DNA of 57,467 bases from Flammeovirgaceae bacterium UBA1842 (lineage in GTDB: Bacteria > Bacteroidota > Bacteroidia > Cytophagales > Cyclobacteriaceae), in contig DDIU01000040.1 in assembly GCA_002338655.1 (NCBI GenBank), positions 1 to 57,467 on the forward strand, in the 5' to 3' direction. The translations under genes and the position numbers were made by a program. The notes below the pieces were generated by a model. It did no database searches. It saw only the letters and a list, made by a program, of their open reading frames with translations, and had not been told where the DNA came from. Each line of letters opens with the position of its first letter. Position 1 is the stretch's first letter. Positions 1-9,242 of the stretch are shown here, piece by piece.

Positions 1-160
1 TAAATCCCCTAAAGGGGACTTTTCGGCATCCACCAACTGGCGGAGAAGGTTTTTTGAAGGAATTCGGAAAACCCATGATATATGAATTTTACGGCACTTT
101 TACTCCTAAATCCCCTAAAGGGGACTTTCGGCATCAGCAAATTGGCGGGGAAGGATTTTT
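1..160. repeat. Two direct copies of a CCCCTAAAGGGG-containing intergenic repeat
   Basis: Positions 1-53 and 107-160 are two diverged copies of one unit. Each starts with the palindrome TCCCCTAAAGGGGA, followed by a CTTTCGGCATC motif and a GGCGG.GAAGG motif. The second copy runs to the end of the receptor gene on the minus strand (stop at 159), so the palindrome may act as a terminator for it. Short intergenic palindromes of this kind are common in Bacteroidota; their function here is not shown. Confidence 0.7.
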
Positions 161-2594
161 AAAACTCCATATCGTCACCACCAGAGTCATCATCCCTCTC
201 TCCACGAGAGCGTTTTTTGGTCTGGTTGATGCGATAGGTGAATGACAAACGGATTTGCCTTGATCTCCAACGGAATTCCGACATTTCTATAAAATCATCG
301 GTAATTGTTTCACCACGGTATTTCCTGCTATTGAATAGATCACGTACACTAAGCGTGAGCGTACCATTCTTTTTCATAACATCCATATTAGCTCCTAAAT
401 CTATAGAGTATTGGCCCTCCCTTTTGCCTTGGGTGGTGTTTTCTGGCGCTCTGTAGTTTCCACTCAACTGCATATCAACTTTACCTAGCTTCACTCTTGA
501 ATTCAGTCTAAATCTGGATGAGTAAGTATCCCTATTCAATTCCAAGTCCCCATACGAACCATTGGTGATCGCCCGATAAAAGTTGATGTTACCATTTATA
601 TTTAGCCATTTTAAAGGGTCAGCATTAAAATTAGCTTCAATACCATAGGCATTTTCAGTTCCTATATTCCGAGGTATGGACAGGGTACTGTTTTCACTTT
701 CATCATATACGGTTTTCACCCTTTCTATTACCCCTGTGGTATACCTATAGTAGGCGCCCAAATATAAAGAAGAGTGGTTAAAGTTATTGAGTAGTCCCAT
801 CTCGTAAGAATCTGTAAATTCCGGATTAAGGTCGGTATTACCGGCCCTTAAGTTACGTGGGTCACTGAACGAAAAGAAGGGGTTCAAGTACCAAAACCGG
901 GGTCTGGAAAGCCTTCGGCTATAGCTTGCTTGCACGGTTTGCATTTTGGTCAGTTTATAGGACAAGAAAGCACTTGGAAAAAAATTGAGGTAGTCCTTTT
1001 TCTTGCTGTCATCAGTTTCACGTTGGTAAGTAGAAATGTACGTTTGCTCAGCCCGCAACCCGATTTGATATCCCCATTTGGCCATTTTATTTTCAAAAAT
1101 GGAATAAGCGGCATGTACATCTTCGTTGTAGTTGAATTCATTTGAGAAATTGGCCAATGGAGCCCATCCGCCTTGTCCGTCCACTTCTTCCACCAGATAG
1201 TCACTCCCTATTTCCCTGATTGTACCCCTATAACCCGCTTCGAATTTCTTCCCTTCCCCAAAAGGATAAACGTAATCGACCTGAATTAATGTGTTTTTAT
1301 CAATTTGCTCATTTATTGAACGTTGGTATTTTACAAGTTCACTATTGGTAAATAAATTGGCAGAGTCAATGGATGATTTTTCCACCTCGCGATTGTCCCG
1401 ATATTGAAGTTCTGCTGTTAGTTCGTGCCCCTCCCCTTTCATTATCCTTTTATACTGCATCTGGTACTCATGATTGTTATCGTCCTCGGTTTCAATATCT
1501 TTTCGATAAGTATTGCTGTATAATACCTTGTCTCTATCACTATCAAAATAGGTGATCTCGGTGGTATTCTCTTCATCAGAAATTCTCACAAGACCAGAGG
1601 CCGTGATGATGTTCTTTTCATTGATATAGAAATCGGTACCCACTCTAAAATTATTTGAGATTCCACTTCTTACCCTATCATTATCAATGAAGGTATAGGT
1701 GGTATCATTCCCAAAAGAGGTCCTGTCAGTAAATCCTCCACCAGGATTCTCACGATAACCTATTCCATAGCTACCGAAGAGATTAAAACTCCCAGAGCGG
1801 TAATTGGCATTACCAGAAAAACCATGATTATAAGGATACCCGGTATTCGCGGTAAATGATCCGTTAAACCCGCTTTCACGTTCCTTTTTCAATATAATAT
1901 TGATGATACCGGCTGAACCCTCAGCATCATAGCGAGCAGAAGGGTTAGTGACTACTTCTATACGTTCAATTAAGTCTCCCTGCAGTTGACGAAGTCCATC
2001 TGCGTTATTGAGTCCGACTAAGCCAGACGGTTTGCCATTGACAAGTATTCGCACATTTGAGCTCCCTCTAAGGCTTACATTACCTTCTACATCTACACTT
2101 ACCGAAGGCAGGTTATCAATAATCTCAGAAGCATTAGAACCGATATTGGCCAAATCTTCACCCACATTAAATACCCTTTTGTCCAATTCCAATTGCATTT
2201 GACTTTTATTGCCGGTCACTACCACTTCGTCCAATATGGAAGAATCAGGTGACAATTTCACCTTGCCAATATCAACCAATCTATTTTCCCTATTGAAGGT
2301 GACACTAATAAACTTTGCTTGGTAGCTTATAAATTGAATCTTTAAAAGATATGAACCAGGCCGTCCATTTATTTCAAACTTTCCATTGGCGTCTGTCACT
2401 ATGCCATCTACCAATGTGCTATCTGTTGATTGGAGTAAGCTTATGGTAGCATATTCTAGTGGCGCACCGGTAGATGCATCCAGTAATGACCCTGTAACCT
2501 TAAAAGGGTTTTCTCCTTGTCCTCCCGATCTGCCCCCTTGCGCTAATGCTAGGAGAGATGTTGAAATAAATGCTAGTAATAAAAGTGTTCTCAT
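159..2594 (-). CDS. TonB-dependent-receptor-like outer membrane beta-barrel protein
   Basis: An 811-residue protein with a signal peptide (MRTLLLLAFISTSLLALAQG). A CarboxypepD_reg-like beta-sandwich follows at about residues 30-115 (GSLLDASTGAPLEYATISL), then a plug domain at about 120-225 with the usual VEVVTNPSARYDAEGSAGIINI segment. The rest is a long C-terminal barrel of the OMP_b-brl_3 type. The extreme C-terminus is unusually charged (KKRSRGERDDDSGGDDMEF) and does not end in the canonical aromatic outer-membrane signature apart from the final Phe. Receptors of this class usually bind an unknown substrate at the cell surface. No SusD-like partner lies next to it, so the substrate cannot be guessed. 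The adjacent two-component pair is on the same strand but is separated by a 408-base repeat-filled gap. Confidence 0.88.
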   Translation of the reverse strand: MRTLLLLAFISTSLLALAQGGRSGGQGENPFKVTGSLLDASTGAPLEYATISLLQSTDSTLVDGIVTDANGKFEINGRPGSYLLKIQFISYQAKFISVTFNRENRLVDIGKVKLSPDSSILDEVVVTGNKSQMQLELDKRVFNVGEDLANIGSNASEIIDNLPSVSVDVEGNVSLRGSSNVRILVNGKPSGLVGLNNADGLRQLQGDLIERIEVVTNPSARYDAEGSAGIINIILKKERESGFNGSFTANTGYPYNHGFSGNANYRSGSFNLFGSYGIGYRENPGGGFTDRTSFGNDTTYTFIDNDRVRSGISNNFRVGTDFYINEKNIITASGLVRISDEENTTEITYFDSDRDKVLYSNTYRKDIETEDDNNHEYQMQYKRIMKGEGHELTAELQYRDNREVEKSSIDSANLFTNSELVKYQRSINEQIDKNTLIQVDYVYPFGEGKKFEAGYRGTIREIGSDYLVEEVDGQGGWAPLANFSNEFNYNEDVHAAYSIFENKMAKWGYQIGLRAEQTYISTYQRETDDSKKKDYLNFFPSAFLSYKLTKMQTVQASYSRRLSRPRFWYLNPFFSFSDPRNLRAGNTDLNPEFTDSYEMGLLNNFNHSSLYLGAYYRYTTGVIERVKTVYDESENSTLSIPRNIGTENAYGIEANFNADPLKWLNINGNINFYRAITNGSYGDLELNRDTYSSRFRLNSRVKLGKVDMQLSGNYRAPENTTQGKREGQYSIDLGANMDVMKKNGTLTLSVRDLFNSRKYRGETITDDFIEMSEFRWRSRQIRLSFTYRINQTKKRSRGERDDDSGGDDMEF

Positions 2595-2785
2595 TATATC
2601 TTTTTGTGAATTTGAATGCTAAGTTAAAAACAGGGTTTGATTGAAATCTGAATTAATATTGAAGGAAATCTGAAGTTTTAGGTTTTTGGCTTTTGGTTGC
2701 TCGTAAAATGAAAACCTCCTAGTTTCAAAACCTTCTAAATTTGCGAACCATCAACAACTAACCACTAAAAAGGGAATAGTTATTT

Positions 2786-3001
2786 TAAACCCCTGACCCT
2801 AAAGGGGGAATTCTAAATAACTTGATAATTACCCCTAGCCCCTAAAGGGGAATTCTAAACAACTTGATAATTACCCCTAGCCCTAAAGGGGAAAGATTCC
2901 CAACAGGTATCTCGTTAAATAACCCCTGACCCTAAAGGGGAAAGATTCCGAACAGGTATCTCGTTAGATAACCTCCGACCCGTGTCCCCTAAAGGGGAAA
3001 T
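2786..3001. repeat. Tandem cluster of about five CCCTAAAGGG palindromic repeats
   Basis: The 408-base gap between the receptor and the histidine kinase holds about five copies of an ACCCCTRRCCCTAAAGGGGAAA-like palindrome. They are separated by two alternating spacers: TTCTAAAYAACTTGATAAT (two copies) and GATTCCSAACAGGTATCTCG (two copies). The alternation suggests expansion by duplication. The last copy abuts the kinase stop codon at 3003, where it could form a terminator for the minus-strand operon. The rest of the gap (2595-2785) shows nothing I recognise beyond the promoter region expected for the receptor. Confidence 0.75.
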
Positions 3002-3002
3002 T

Positions 3003-4256
3003 CTAAAAAGTAACTTCAATTTGATGTTCATCATTTTTAAATTTGTATCCTATTTCAAAACCACTTACATCGCAGATTTTCTTAACGATGGCCAATCCAA
3101 GACCTAATGATTCTTGGCTTTGATTGCCCTTTTTAAACCTGTCAAATAATAATTGAGGCTCTATGGACAATGGCTCACCTGTGTTTGAAATGATCAGTTT
3201 TTTATGGTTTAATAAAATCTTTATCCGCCCGGCTTCAAAATTATGTCTGATGGCATTTTTTACTAAGTTGGTAATCAATATCCCACATAAAACCGCATCC
3301 ATTTCCACCTTGACATTTCCTTCTATTTCCTTGTTAAGTGTTATTGATTTTAATTCTATCAACTCTTCAAAATCAAATATCTGACGCTCTAGTTCCGCAC
3401 TAATGTTTATCTGGCCTACATTTTCAAACTCCTTATTATCAATCTTTGTAAGCAGTAGCAACGATTGATTCATTTTCGATAAGCGTTTCAACGACTGTTG
3501 TGCAGAGATTATCATGGCCGATTGTTCCTCTGACAGTTTTTCCGTGTTGAGCAGTATTTCCAACTTGCCTGAAGCAATGGTCAATGGCGTTTGGATTTCA
3601 TGAGCGGCATTCTCCGTAAACTCCTTCACTGCCTGATAATCTTTCTGCATTTTACGGGTCATTTCTTCTAGGAACTGATTGAGTTTATTAAATTCTGATG
3701 TGCTGGAATGTTCATATTTATACTCCTGATTTCGCATCAGACTGAAATCCTTAATCCGTTGCAGTGCTTTGTTGAATGGCTTCAAAATCCATAAAGAAGT
3801 TAGTCCACTAAGAATGAGCACCACAAAAGTGAGCAGCAAATACATTTTCAGGAGCGATTCCTGAACCCCATCCGCAATATCGTCCTCCTCAATAATTAAG
3901 TCATACATCGATATTTTATACGGCCTATTATTGATCACCTTTATTACATCCAACTTGATGTGCGGCTCAAGTCGTTGGAGTGTGGAGTGCATCACGATGG
4001 TATCGGAATAATGCACTTTGGTTTCCTGAACGCCCGAGTCCAAGGGTATTATTGAGATTTTATCACGCACAAATGGGCGGCTAAGCTTCCTCCGCTCAAT
4101 CATTTTTTCAGCAGAAGTAAGCCGCTCCCTAAGAAAGCGCTGTTGCTCAAAATCCACCTCCCTTTTGATAACCTCAAAAGTGATCACCCCGCCCAGCATG
4201 AATACAAGCAGTGAAATCAAAAGGTAAATAATCGTTATTTTTAATATAAGGCGCAT
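3003..4256 (-). CDS. Two-component sensor histidine kinase
   Basis: A 417-residue membrane kinase. I start it at the ATG at 4256 (MRLILKITIIY), because this lies one base after the response regulator stop and begins directly with the first membrane segment (residues 3-28). A longer open frame exists upstream but overlaps the regulator. A periplasmic sensor region spans about 30-135, with a second membrane helix at about 138-158. The dimerisation helix carries the phospho-acceptor His219 (ENAAHEIQTPL). The ATPase domain shows the N box (TNLVKNAIRHN) and a G box (SLGLGLAIVKKIC). It should autophosphorylate and pass phosphate to the regulator encoded just upstream in the same operon. The signal is unknown. 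Confidence 0.93.
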   Translation of the reverse strand: MRLILKITIIYLLISLLVFMLGGVITFEVIKREVDFEQQRFLRERLTSAEKMIERRKLSRPFVRDKISIIPLDSGVQETKVHYSDTIVMHSTLQRLEPHIKLDVIKVINNRPYKISMYDLIIEEDDIADGVQESLLKMYLLLTFVVLILSGLTSLWILKPFNKALQRIKDFSLMRNQEYKYEHSSTSEFNKLNQFLEEMTRKMQKDYQAVKEFTENAAHEIQTPLTIASGKLEILLNTEKLSEEQSAMIISAQQSLKRLSKMNQSLLLLTKIDNKEFENVGQINISAELERQIFDFEELIELKSITLNKEIEGNVKVEMDAVLCGILITNLVKNAIRHNFEAGRIKILLNHKKLIISNTGEPLSIEPQLLFDRFKKGNQSQESLGLGLAIVKKICDVSGFEIGYKFKNDEHQIEVTF

Positions 4257-4257
4257 T

Positions 4258-4938
4258 TTAAATATTGGTGTTGAATTTGTAACCCGATCCGTACATGGTT
4301 TGGATATAATCTTTACCACCTGCTGCGGTTATCTTCTTTCGTAAATTTTTAATGTGTTGATAGACAAAATCAAATGAATCCATCGAATCCATGTAATCTC
4401 CCCAAAGATGTTCGGCTATCGACTGCTTGGTGAGCACACGGTTTTTATTCACCACCAAATACAGGAACATCTCAAATTCCTTGCGTGTAAGGTCGAGTAA
4501 AATATTAGCTACCCTTATTTCAAGGGTTTTAGTGTCAATCCTGATTTCACCTACAACCATTTCGCTACTGCCGCTTAGTTGCCTTCGTCTATAAATTGAT
4601 TTTATCCTTGCGTTAAGCTCCGAAAGGTGGAACGGCTTGGGCAAATAATCGTCAGCCCCTAGTTCCAGACCATGAATCCGGTCTTCCAAGGCATCTTTTG
4701 CAGAAAGAATCAACACCCCCATATCGGAATTATGGGCTTTTAGATATTTCAGTATTTCCAGGCCATTGTTGTCTGGCAACATAATATCAAGAAGTACAAT
4801 ATCGTAGTCAAAACCGGCTAGTTTATCAATAGCCGAAGCATAAGTAGAAGCACATTCCACCACATACCCTTCCTTGCTTAGATATCCCGATACATTTTGT
4901 GTGAGTTCAACATTGTCCTCAACGAGCAATACTTTCAT
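4258..4938 (-). CDS. OmpR/PhoB-family response regulator
   Basis: A 226-residue two-domain regulator. The receiver domain (about 1-120) has the acidic pair E7/D8, the phospho-acceptor Asp51 (VLLDIMLPDN) and the conserved lysine in LPKPFHL. The C-terminal winged helix (about 130-225) ends YIQTMYGSGYKFN, the typical OmpR wing hairpin. It forms a two-gene operon with the histidine kinase, separated by one base, so the pair are almost certainly cognate partners. No direct target is evident. The nearby minus-strand outer-membrane receptor is a candidate only by position. Confidence 0.95.
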   Translation of the reverse strand: MKVLLVEDNVELTQNVSGYLSKEGYVVECASTYASAIDKLAGFDYDIVLLDIMLPDNNGLEILKYLKAHNSDMGVLILSAKDALEDRIHGLELGADDYLPKPFHLSELNARIKSIYRRRQLSGSSEMVVGEIRIDTKTLEIRVANILLDLTRKEFEMFLYLVVNKNRVLTKQSIAEHLWGDYMDSMDSFDFVYQHIKNLRKKITAAGGKDYIQTMYGSGYKFNTNI

Positions 4939-5010
4939 GTGACAAAGGTATCATCCTTTTCTGAAGAGATTTTGAAGTTGGATATTATGGAATAAAAAAA
5001 CTTGGATCTA

Positions 5011-5586
5011 TTATTTGAGATTCTTTTCTTCCTCAATTAAATGGACCAGTTCGTTGTACCATGTTTCTCCGTATTTTCTGATCAATGGCTCCTTAAGGAA
5101 TTTGTAAACCTCTACGCCCAATTCCTTACCAAAATCACACGCAGGATTGCAGATGTCCCAGCGGTCATAGTTGAGCGCTTCAAATTCTTCGTATTTGGTG
5201 GCACGTATCGGATATAAATGGCAGCTGATCGGTTTTTTCCAATCGGTTTTTCCGTCAAGGTAGGCTTGTTCAATACCACATTTTAGAATCCCTCTTTCAT
5301 CGTACACTGCATAGGCACATTCCTTACCTCCAATGGTAGTGGTTGAATATTCGCCATCTTCATCATACACATAGCGCCCATGTTCACGTATGGCCTGTTT
5401 GCCTTCTTCCGATAAGTAAGGAGCTACTTTGTCATATATTTCATCCAATATCTTCAGCTCAGATTCCTCCAGAGGGGCACCCAGATCGCCTTCTACACAA
5501 CAGGCCCCTTTGCACTTCTCTAGGTTACAAACAAAGAATTTTTCCTTTATGTCATCCGAAAGAATAACCTTACCATGTTCTATCAT
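5011..5586 (-). CDS. DUF3109 family protein (Cys-rich, unknown function)
   Basis: A 191-residue protein starting at the ATG at 5586 (MIEHGKVILSDD). A longer frame upstream adds 20 residues with no family resemblance. The N-terminal motif FVCNLEKCKGACCVEGDLGAPL is the DUF3109 hallmark, with a CxxxCxxxCC-like cluster. Further cysteines occur in GKECAYAV, CGIEQAYL, ISCHLYPIR and DICNPACDFG. The pattern resembles families that bind an Fe-S cluster or zinc (the YkgJ type), but the cofactor is an inference. It lies upstream of the response regulator on the same strand with a 72-base gap. Confidence 0.85.
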   Translation of the reverse strand: MIEHGKVILSDDIKEKFFVCNLEKCKGACCVEGDLGAPLEESELKILDEIYDKVAPYLSEEGKQAIREHGRYVYDEDGEYSTTTIGGKECAYAVYDERGILKCGIEQAYLDGKTDWKKPISCHLYPIRATKYEEFEALNYDRWDICNPACDFGKELGVEVYKFLKEPLIRKYGETWYNELVHLIEEEKNLK

Positions 5587-5745
5587 ACCTGCAAAGCTAA
5601 TAATTAGAAATTCAAAATTGGTTTTTAGAGGTTGGTTAATCGTCATTCGTAGGGTTGTTTATTGGTTGATCGTTATTGGCTATTTGATTTGTGGTTCGGT
5701 AACTTTGAGCTTTGAAACCTCGCAAAGAAAATTTTTAACGCTTAA

Positions 5746-5833
5746 ACATTATTAAACCCTTCCAGAGGTTTGTAAGGTATTCATTTCTAATTATTTACAT
5801 TTAATCCCTGCGGGATTAGTGGTTCATTATTCT
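5746..5833 (+). repeat. Interspersed intergenic repeat, copy 1
   Basis: An 88-base unit, repeated at 5987-6074 with only a handful of substitutions. It contains two short palindromes: an AAACCC..CAGAGGTTT arm pair at the left and TAATCCCTGCGGGATTA at the right, joined by a TTTGTAAGGTATTCATT core. The gap 5587-6320 (734 bases) holds no gene; these repeats are what it contains. Confidence 0.8.
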
Positions 5834-5986
5834 TAATTCTGGTTCAAAGTTTAAACGGTGCTGCGGGATTGGGTTTTGTGCGTAGGAAGTAGCATGGGAT
5901 TTTTAAGGCATTTGTGCTTTGTTTTTTGGTCTCAAAAAATGAAGGACTGAAAGGCGGTCACCTACAGATTAGGGCTATTTGCCTGA

Positions 5987-6074
5987 ACATAATTAAACCC
6001 TTTCAGGGGTTTGTAAGGTATTCATTTTTAATTATTTACATTAAATCCCTACGGGATTAGTGGTTCATTATTCT
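5987..6074 (+). repeat. Interspersed intergenic repeat, copy 2
   Basis: Direct repeat of 5746-5833, offset by 241 bases, with the same two palindromes (AAACCCTTTCAGGGGTTT and AAATCCCTACGGGATTA). Substitutions fall on both sides of the stems (for example TGCGG versus TACGG at the loop), leaving the stems intact. Confidence 0.8.
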
Positions 6075-6140
6075 AGATTTGTTGTTAGTGATGACAGATC
6101 AATTCTTGTACACCATCCATTACTAAAAACCTTGAGCGAG

Positions 6141-6210
6141 CCTAAATCCCGAAGGGATTTAATGTGAATAAAATAGACCCACGCTAAAATAACCCTGAAG
6201 GGGTTAAACG
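6141..6210 (-). repeat. Interspersed intergenic repeat, inverted partial copy 3
   Basis: The reverse complement carries the same two elements in the same order as copies 1 and 2: AACCCCTTCAGGGTTA, then TTATTCACATTAAATCCC with its TTCGGGATTTA palindrome. The middle is diverged. It completes a set of three copies in the gap upstream of the helicase gene. Confidence 0.65.
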
Positions 6211-6272
6211 AATAACTTAAAAATGGCTGAAAACTTAGAACTTTTGAACTTAGAACTTGGGCGAATATACCT

Positions 6273-6280
6273 TAACTTTG
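6273..6280 (+). promoter_or_regulatory. Candidate -7 element for the helicase gene
   Basis: TAACTTTG matches the Bacteroidota -7 consensus TAnnTTTG exactly and lies 40 bases before the start codon. No well-spaced TTTG/TTG -33 element is seen, so this is tentative. Confidence 0.4.
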
Positions 6281-6320
6281 AACGATAGATTTGACAGAGA
6301 ACTGGGATTAAAAAGAGAGA

Positions 6321-8567
6321 ATGGATTATTTAGAGAGCCTTAACGAACCACAGCGGGAGGGCGTAGTGAACACCGAAGGGCCTACCATGCTAATCGCAGG
6401 TGCCGGATCAGGAAAAACAAGGGTACTAACTTATAGAATTGCTTACCTTATTCAGCATAAGGGAGTTGATCCATTCAATATACTTTCGCTCACCTTTACC
6501 AATAAAGCTGCGAAAGAAATGAGAAACAGGGTGGAAAGTGTAGTAGGTACAGACGCCCGAAACCTTTGGATGGGCACCTTTCACTCCGTATTTGCCAGAA
6601 TATTAAGATCCGAGGCACCGCATATTGGCTATCCGAGCAATTTCACCATCTATGATGCCGAAGATTCCAAATCATTGGTGAAAACCATCGTGAAAGAACT
6701 TGGTCTGGATGAAAAAGTATATAAAGCCAATGTGGTATTTAACCGCATATCTGGCGCAAAAAATAGGTTGGTCTCTTGGCGTGAATACAATAACAACCCC
6801 ATCTATCTGGCCGATGACGAAAGTAATATGAAGCCAGAATTGGGCAAAATTTACAGAATCTATTCCGAACGGTGCTTCAAAGCTGGGGCTATGGACTTTG
6901 ATGATCTGTTGTTCCAAACCAATATCTTATTTAAGGAGCACACCGATATTTTAAACAAGTACCAGCAACGCTTCCAATATGTAATGGTGGATGAGTTTCA
7001 AGACACCAATATTTCACAATACCTGATTACCAAAAGACTGGCAGCCGTGCGCCAAAATATATGTGTGGTAGGTGATGATGCACAAAGTATCTATGCTTTC
7101 CGTGGGGCCGACATCCAAAATATTCTCAATTTCGAAAAAGACTATCCTGACCTTAGGGTGATTAAGCTTGAGCAAAACTATCGCTCTACCAAGACCATCG
7201 TGAATGCGGCCAATTCTGTAATAGTTAAAAATAAAGCCCAGCTTAAGAAAAACGTTTGGACCGATAATGTGGATGGAAATCTCATTGAAGTACTCAAGGC
7301 GAATTCTGATAATGAAGAGGGCAAACTAATCGCCTCTTCCATTTTTGAAGAGAAGATGCAGCATCAGCTTAAGAACAAAGAAGTGGCTATCCTCTACCGA
7401 ACTAACAGCCAGTCGCGAGCCATTGAAGAAGCATTGAGAAGGATGAATATTAAGTACAAAATTGTGGGTGGCCTTTCCTTCTATGCCCGTAAGGAGATTA
7501 AAGATTTAATGGCTTACATGCGATTTGCGCTTAACACCAATGACGAACAATCTTTTCGTAGAATCATCAACTACCCTAAAAGAGGCATTGGTGGGAGTTC
7601 TATAGATAAGATAATCGTAGCCGCCAATGAACATAGCATTGAACTTTGGGAAGTGCTTGCCAATATTTCCTCCTTCCTTCCCGGCAGGGCGGCCAATGCC
7701 ATTAGTGATTTTGTAACCATGATCAAACGGTTTCAGGTAGAGATCAGCAGCAAAGATGCCTATGAAGCCGCCAATGAGATCGCTAAACGATCGGGATTAC
7801 TAAAGGATTTATATGAAGACAAAACCGTTGAAGGGTTAAATAGGTATGAAAACGTTCAGGAATTACTGAATGCTGTTAAGGAATTTGTAGATGACCCAGA
7901 AAAAGAAGACAAGTCATTAGGCTCTTTTCTACAAGAGGTGGCATTACTTACCGGAATGGATAATGAAAAAGACGATGAGGATGACCATGTAACCATGATG
8001 ACCATTCACATGGCCAAAGGCCTGGAATTCAAAAATGTGTACATTGTCGGCCTCGAAGAAGACCTGTTTCCCTCACAAATGATGCTGAGCAGTAGAGCAG
8101 ATTTGGAAGAAGAAAGAAGATTGTTTTATGTAGCCATTACTAGGGCTGAATCGAAGCTATTTTTCTCCTATGCGCTAAGCAGGTACCGGTTTGGAAGGCT
8201 GAAAAACTGCGAACCAAGTCGATTTATTGAAGAGGTAGACCCTGCTTTTTTAAAAGTAAACGAGCGTGCCAGGGTCTCTGCTTCCGCTAATGATTATACC
8301 AAAAATTTTGTTTCAGGTATGAAGAAGACTTTAGCATCAAAGCCTGTAAATCCGAAATCGAACTATAAGCCTTCTGCCGATTTTGAACCCAGTGACACCA
8401 CCCACCTAGAAAGTGGTATGAAAGTGGAACATCCGAAATTTGGATATGGCACTGTGGCCGAAATAGATAATAGTGGTTCAAACCACAAAGCAAAAGTTAA
8501 TTTTGATGACTTTGGTGAAAAGACTTTATTACTTAGTTTTGCTAAACTTAAAATCCACCCGAATTAG
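6321..8567 (+). CDS. pcrA: UvrD/PcrA-type ATP-dependent 3'-5' DNA helicase
   Basis: A 748-residue SF1A helicase, the usual length for the family. The motifs are in order: Walker A AGAGSGKTRV (about residue 28), motif Ia LSLTFTNKAAKEM, motif II VMVDEFQDTN, motif III VVGDDAQSIYAFRGAD, motif IV EQNYRST, motif V MTIHMAKGLEF and motif VI VAITRAE. The C-terminus carries the Tudor-like region typical of PcrA/UvrD (VEHPKFGYGTVAEI). It unwinds DNA in nucleotide excision repair and clears RecA filaments and stalled complexes. It starts a three-gene run with a DUF4290 gene and murA (gaps of 15 and -1 bases). Confidence 0.96.
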   Translation: MDYLESLNEPQREGVVNTEGPTMLIAGAGSGKTRVLTYRIAYLIQHKGVDPFNILSLTFTNKAAKEMRNRVESVVGTDARNLWMGTFHSVFARILRSEAPHIGYPSNFTIYDAEDSKSLVKTIVKELGLDEKVYKANVVFNRISGAKNRLVSWREYNNNPIYLADDESNMKPELGKIYRIYSERCFKAGAMDFDDLLFQTNILFKEHTDILNKYQQRFQYVMVDEFQDTNISQYLITKRLAAVRQNICVVGDDAQSIYAFRGADIQNILNFEKDYPDLRVIKLEQNYRSTKTIVNAANSVIVKNKAQLKKNVWTDNVDGNLIEVLKANSDNEEGKLIASSIFEEKMQHQLKNKEVAILYRTNSQSRAIEEALRRMNIKYKIVGGLSFYARKEIKDLMAYMRFALNTNDEQSFRRIINYPKRGIGGSSIDKIIVAANEHSIELWEVLANISSFLPGRAANAISDFVTMIKRFQVEISSKDAYEAANEIAKRSGLLKDLYEDKTVEGLNRYENVQELLNAVKEFVDDPEKEDKSLGSFLQEVALLTGMDNEKDDEDDHVTMMTIHMAKGLEFKNVYIVGLEEDLFPSQMMLSSRADLEEERRLFYVAITRAESKLFFSYALSRYRFGRLKNCEPSRFIEEVDPAFLKVNERARVSASANDYTKNFVSGMKKTLASKPVNPKSNYKPSADFEPSDTTHLESGMKVEHPKFGYGTVAEIDNSGSNHKAKVNFDDFGEKTLLLSFAKLKIHPN

Positions 8568-8582
8568 GGTTAACCCCACTTT

Positions 8583-9242
8583 ATGAATTACAATACAAGT
8601 CTGGAGCCGATCATTCTAAAAGAATACGGCCGCAACGTTCAGAAACTAGTAGAATACCTTCGAACCTTTAAAGACGTTGAAAAAAGAACAGCACAAGCAC
8701 ATACGCTGATAGAACTGATGAAGCAAGTGACCCCATCAGTCCGTGAGACCATCGAAACCAATCAAAAGCTTTGGGATGATATGTATATCATGGCTGGGTT
8801 TGACATTGAACTGGATGGGCCATACCCAAAACCTGAGCCTGAATTACTCGGTAAAAAACCTGGTAAAGTACCCTATATATCCAACAGGATAAAATACAAG
8901 CACTATGGCCGTAATATTGAGTTATTGATCTTAGAAGCCATAAAGAAGGAAGATCCACAAGAAAGGGAAGATGCGGTTATCTACATTGGAAAGCTGATGA
9001 AAAGCTTCTACGGTAGTTGGAACAAAGAGGTGATAGATGATGCCGTTATCTTGGAAAACATGAAAACCATTTCAGGAGGAAAACTCGATATAGACTTAGA
9101 AAGGGTACGGGAAGAAAATCTATTTGAAAGGCTATACAAGATCAAGCGTAAAGCACCTGAAGGCCGTGACAACCGAAGCAACAATAGCAGGAATAAAAAC
9201 AAAAACAGAAAGGGTGGATCTAACTCACATAGAAGAAGTTAA
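8583..9242 (+). CDS. DUF4290 family protein
   Basis: A 219-residue, largely helical protein with the N-terminal segment NYNTSLEPIILKEYGRNVQKLVEYL that marks the Bacteroidota-specific DUF4290 family. The last 35 residues are a low-complexity basic tail rich in Asn, Arg and Lys (NNSRNKNKNRKGGSNSHRRS), which suggests nucleic-acid binding. Its stop codon overlaps the murA start (TAATG), so the two are probably translationally coupled. The function is not known. The conserved link to a helicase and murA in one operon is the only hint. Confidence 0.85.
   Translation: MNYNTSLEPIILKEYGRNVQKLVEYLRTFKDVEKRTAQAHTLIELMKQVTPSVRETIETNQKLWDDMYIMAGFDIELDGPYPKPEPELLGKKPGKVPYISNRIKYKHYGRNIELLILEAIKKEDPQEREDAVIYIGKLMKSFYGSWNKEVIDDAVILENMKTISGGKLDIDLERVREENLFERLYKIKRKAPEGRDNRSNNSRNKNKNRKGGSNSHRRS

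Noticed and set aside
930..1204. Overlapping frames on both strands inside the first receptor gene
   Set aside because: Shadows of the 811-residue receptor reading frame, with no features of their own.
4257..4319. Longer start for the histidine kinase at 4319
   Set aside because: The extra 21 residues overlap the response regulator gene and are hydrophilic. The ATG at 4256 begins directly with the membrane helix.
6121..6320. Riboswitch or small RNA upstream of uvrD
   Set aside because: Only the inverted repeat copy and a -7-like element are visible; no conserved aptamer pattern recognised.
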